The translations under genes were made by a program, and so were the position numbers. The notes below the pieces were generated by a model. It was not told the origin of the DNA. It ran no database searches and worked only from the letters and a program-made list of their open reading frames with translations. Positions 32,887 through 34,075 of a stretch of DNA of 34,075 nucleotides are shown piece by piece. This DNA comes from Lachnospiraceae bacterium (GTDB taxonomy: Bacteria > Bacillota > Clostridia > Lachnospirales > Lachnospiraceae), in assembly GCA_017532145.1 (NCBI GenBank), contig JAFXJR010000021.1, positions 1 to 34,075 of the forward strand, written 5' to 3'. How positions within the stretch are numbered: position 1 is the first letter of the stretch; every line of letters starts with the position of its first letter.

Positions 32887-33660
32887 CTATTTTCTTTCGC
32901 TCTCCATTATCTTTTGAATAAAGGAACGTCTATGTATAGGGGACGCTCCATATTGCCTTAACGCCTCTTGATGCACTTTGGCACCATATCCTTTGTTGGA
33001 AGCAAATCCATACATTGGATAGAGACTGTCATATTCTACCATCATCCTGTCCCTTGTCACCTTGGCTACAATACTGGCCGCTGCAATAGAAATACTTTTC
33101 GTATCTCCCTTAATAATGGGAATCTGTGGAATCTCTATACCTGGAATAGTCACTGCATCATTTAACAGCAATCCAGGAACCATTCCCAAATTCCTTATAG
33201 CCTCTCTCATTGCCTCATAGGTGGCCTGAAGGATATTGATTTCATCAATTCTTTCTGCAGATATACATCCTAGCCCTACCGCTACTGCCTTTTCCTGAAT
33301 CTGCAGATATAACTCTTCTCTCTGTTTTTCGGACAGTTGTTTGGAATCATTTAGATATAAAATATCACAATCTTTTGGAAGGATTACGGCACCTGCCACC
33401 ACAGGTCCTGCCAGTGGACCTCTGCCTACCTCATCAATACCACAGATTAGCTCGTATTCCTGATAGCGTTTCTCATACTCCTTCATGCCTTCTATACGAT
33501 TCTGTTCTCTTTTCCAGGCTTTCAGCTTTTTTTCCGCATGGTTGACCAGGTTCTTTACCCCGCTGCGTTCGTCTTCCTGGTAACGTATAATTAACTCCTG
33601 CTGCCCCTCCATAGGAGTATAGTGAAATAATTCCTTGATCTGTGCAATCTTTAATTCCAT
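32887..33660 (-). CDS. rnhB: Ribonuclease HII
   Basis: RNase HII removes single ribonucleotides and RNA primers from DNA. The 257-residue protein has an N-terminal helical extension (1–70), as in long Firmicutes enzymes, then the catalytic D76–E77 in CGIDEVGRGPLAGP, D168 in LLLNDAVTI and D204 in KVTRDRMM, and the C-terminal SNKGYGAKVH motif. The ATG follows GGGGG. It lies 9 nt after lepB and 11 nt before the FliK-like gene, within one leftward operon. Confidence 0.97.
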   Translation of the reverse strand: MELKIAQIKELFHYTPMEGQQELIIRYQEDERSGVKNLVNHAEKKLKAWKREQNRIEGMKEYEKRYQEYELICGIDEVGRGPLAGPVVAGAVILPKDCDILYLNDSKQLSEKQREELYLQIQEKAVAVGLGCISAERIDEINILQATYEAMREAIRNLGMVPGLLLNDAVTIPGIEIPQIPIIKGDTKSISIAAASIVAKVTRDRMMVEYDSLYPMYGFASNKGYGAKVHQEALRQYGASPIHRRSFIQKIMESERK

Positions 33661-33669
33661 GCTGCCCCC

Positions 33670-34075
33670 TTACTGATGCCTTAGAACTCCCAATTCATTT
33701 AAAGGCCAGATTCTAATCCATGCCCTTCCAATCAGCCTTTCTCTGGAAATATTCCCTACATCCGGTACCCTACTGTCAGAACTGTTGTTTCGGTTATCGC
33801 CCAGTACAAAATACTCGTCTTCTCCCAGTGTAATCGGTTCAGCAGCCATACCTGCATCCCGAATTACCTCTCTGCCATAATTTTCCTCCAGAACGTCTCC
33901 ATTGATATAGATAATCCCTTTCTCATCAATTTCTACTATTTCTCCTGGAAGACCAATAATTCTTTTAATATAATAGGTCTCCTCCGCTTTTTTTCCTTCA
34001 CCTTCAACCATTCCATCGTCTACAGGAAAGACGACAATATCAAAGCGTTCCGGCTCCCGAAAATGGTAGCTTAAC
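33670..34075 (-). CDS. lepB: Type I signal peptidase, C-terminal part (cut by window edge)
   Basis: This membrane-bound protease removes signal peptides from exported proteins. The reading frame is open to the window edge, so the N-terminal membrane anchor and catalytic serine lie outside. Visible parts are RFDIVVFPVDDG upstream of an internal ATG at 34011, the catalytic lysine in YYIKRIIGLPGE, and the YFVLGDNRNNSSDSR box conserved in Lep proteases, followed by GRAWIRIWPL. The internal ATG is not a start. It is the first gene seen of the cluster with rnhB, and its substrates could include the GH31 enzyme and the thioredoxin-like protein. Confidence 0.95.
   Translation of the reverse strand, partial: LSYHFREPERFDIVVFPVDDGMVEGEGKKAEETYYIKRIIGLPGEIVEIDEKGIIYINGDVLEENYGREVIRDAGMAAEPITLGEDEYFVLGDNRNNSSDSRVPDVGNISRERLIGRAWIRIWPLNELGVLRHQ

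Overview
The window reads as a chromosomal segment of a low-to-mid-GC, spore-forming Clostridia, most likely a Lachnospiraceae gut anaerobe. The signs are spoIVA, a T-box controlled tyrS, a DUF512–der–plsY–gpsA cluster, AGGAGG-type ribosome binding sites, and a very large S-layer-anchored glycosidase. The genus is not resolved from sequence alone. Nearly every gene lies on the minus strand; prs is the only clear plus-strand gene.

Layout by region. 1–3.1 kb: MBL-fold hydrolase, membrane-anchored MutS-like ATPase and rnhA, a leftward run. 3.2–7.2 kb: a purine salvage block with an NCS2 purine permease on its own promoter, and punA followed by an MTA/SAH-type deaminase (mtaD). The permease and punA have near-identical promoters and near-identical leader hairpins. 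7.2–10.4 kb: spoIVA, and tyrS behind a tyrosine (UAC) T-box. 10.4–16.4 kb: one 1982-residue secreted GH31 glycosidase with FN3, two CBM32-like, dockerin-like, cohesin-like, three FIVAR and SLH modules, probably acting on alpha-GalNAc-type host glycans. 16.5–19.4 kb: a thioredoxin-like exported protein and a MoxR ATPase/VWA pair. 19.6–24.1 kb: DUF512 radical-SAM protein, der, plsY and gpsA, one leftward cluster. 24.5–25.8 kb: prs (PRPP synthase) on the plus strand with promoter and terminator. 26.0–29.4 kb: tRNA-Ala(GGC) with its promoter, and a two-component system. 29.5–34.1 kb: a tight cluster of lepB (cut by the window edge), rnhB, a FliK-like protein, an FlhB C-terminal-like protein, yraN and pgeF.

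Functional links: MtaD makes inosine-type nucleosides, PunA phosphorolyses nucleosides, the permease imports free bases, and Prs supplies PRPP for salvage, so nucleotide salvage is a visible theme. PlsY and GpsA supply the first steps of phospholipid synthesis. RNase HI and RNase HII are both present.

The most interesting unexplained signals are non-coding. (i) The duplicated promoter-plus-hairpin leader in front of two purine genes. (ii) A dispersed, structured intergenic repeat in two opposite-facing copies (19455–19605 and 24262–24416). (iii) A 27-nt sequence shared 25/27 between the 3' end of mtaD and a terminal-inverted-repeat element upstream of gpsA. No CRISPR array, phage, transposase or resistance gene was seen.
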